From: M269 sp964625615
GTDB lineage: Bacteria; Pseudomonadota; Gammaproteobacteria; Enterobacterales; Alteromonadaceae
Assembly (NCBI GenBank): GCA_964625615.1
Contig: CAZVDU010000217.1
Span: 1-5,664, forward strand
Length of the DNA stretch: 5,664 bases
Direction of reading: 5' to 3'
A program made the position numbers and the translations under genes. Shown piece by piece: positions 4,972 through 5,664 of the stretch. How positions within the stretch are numbered: position 1 is the first letter of the stretch; each line of letters starts with the position of its first letter. Under the pieces are notes generated by a model. The model worked only from the letters and a program-made list of their open reading frames with translations. It did no database searches and was not told where the DNA came from.

Positions 4972-5664
4972 ATGCGCTTTCTTATCTCAATAGCTCTATT
5001 CCTATTCCCTTATATCGTTTTGGCTAAAGGCGAACTGACTCCGAATATTCAAATCGACAGTGAAGTACTCGACTATAAGTTACAGTATCGGGTCTATACG
5101 CCAGATGAGAGGTTGGCGACGGATAATATGCCTGTTCTTTTTGTAACGGATGGCCCTGGTTACATCAACCGGGGGCGGATGAACAAAGTTGCCGACCGTT
5201 TGCTTGAAAAGTCTCGCATTGAGCCTAGTATTATCGTTTTTGTAGACCCTAGAAATCCTGAGGACCCAGGTGAAAACCGGCGAAATGAGCAATTCTTTTG
5301 CAATGAGGACTACCTAAACTTTTATAAGCAAGAACTTATTCCACAGCTTGAGCAAGATTATCCAATTGCCAAAAATAGAGAGTCTCGGAGTATTTTGGGT
5401 GTATCTTTTGGTGGCTTGAATGCAGCGTGTTTTGGTCTGTTAGGTTCAGATACATTTTCAGGCATAGCCATGCACTCACCAGCTAATCATCCTGTTAAAA
5501 CGTTGCTACCGGCATATCAAGAAGCAGAAAAACTGCCTTTACGCTTCTTTATGAGTACAGGCGTGCCTAATGACAACACTGCGGCAAATCGTAAATTCAG
5601 AGATGTTCTGAAGGATAAGAACTACCCGATAGAGTATATAGAAACTGATAAAGGCCATAATTGG
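4972..5664 (+). CDS. Secreted Fes/esterase D-type alpha/beta hydrolase (3' end missing)
   Basis: The frame stays open from ATG 4972 to the window edge (231 residues visible). Residues 1-19 (MRFLISIALFLFPYIVLA and Lys19) contain a signal peptide with likely cleavage after LA (18), so the enzyme is periplasmic or secreted. It matches the putative-esterase family (PF00756: enterochelin esterase, esterase D/S-formylglutathione hydrolase, antigen 85 relatives): strand MPVLFVTDGPGYI (53-65), IIVFVDPRNPEDPGENRRNEQF (87-108), FYKQELIPQLEQDY (117-130), the nucleophile elbow GVSFGG (143-148, Ser145), then STGVPNDN (195-202) with Asp201 as candidate acid, and GHNW (228-231) with His229 as the catalytic base. 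The triad is thus complete and only a short C-terminal tail is probably missing. The ester substrate is unknown; siderophore, acyl or polysaccharide esters are options. The ribosome binding site is weak (AAGAA at 4958-4962). Confidence 0.85.
   Translation, partial: MRFLISIALFLFPYIVLAKGELTPNIQIDSEVLDYKLQYRVYTPDERLATDNMPVLFVTDGPGYINRGRMNKVADRLLEKSRIEPSIIVFVDPRNPEDPGENRRNEQFFCNEDYLNFYKQELIPQLEQDYPIAKNRESRSILGVSFGGLNAACFGLLGSDTFSGIAMHSPANHPVKTLLPAYQEAEKLPLRFFMSTGVPNDNTAANRKFRDVLKDKNYPIEYIETDKGHNW

Noticed and set aside
5080..5292. Open frame of 70 codons on the - strand
   Set aside because: It is antisense to the esterase gene, whose conserved motifs show the + strand is coding here.

Overview
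The window is gene-dense DNA of about mid-40s % GC by eye. All eight supported coding regions lie on the + strand, with short gaps and A/G-rich ribosome binding sites (AAGAGA or AAGAGAG before three genes). The protein types suggest a gammaproteobacterium, possibly marine (Oceanospirillales-like), but no marker gene fixes the taxon.

Left part (1-1918): the 3' end of a small DUF2160-type membrane protein is followed closely by a 570-residue periplasmic ABC-transporter binding protein. This pair is the tail of a glycerol-type ABC uptake operon (compare rhizobial GlpSTPQ-U-V). The ATPases and permeases should lie just upstream of the window.

Middle part (1962-3222): two small genes follow, a four-helix MAPEG-family membrane protein and a DOPA 4,5-dioxygenase-family protein. 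Both could be read through from the transporter operon or form their own unit. Next comes a 167-base gap with a TATAAT box, short direct repeats and a perfect 18-bp palindrome. It leads into a 52-residue UPF0057/Pmp3 (YqaE) membrane peptide gene. That gene is closed by a perfect 14-bp-stem hairpin with no T-tract.

Right part (3223-5664): three genes sit close together. They are a secreted 231-residue protein resembling the heparin lyase I/PL20-type polysaccharide lyase fold, a membrane fatty acid desaturase with all three histidine boxes and a TTG start, and a secreted Fes/esterase-D-type alpha/beta hydrolase that runs off the right edge. The gaps are 46 and 26 bases, so co-transcription is plausible, but no pathway obviously links the three.

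I see no tRNA, rRNA, CRISPR array, insertion sequence or phage gene. I find no convincing new multi-gene system. The more interesting features are non-coding: two inverted repeats around the YqaE gene, a 10-bp-stem hairpin inside the desaturase gene that shares a 10-base arm with one of them, and a hairpin across the stop codon of the binding-protein gene.
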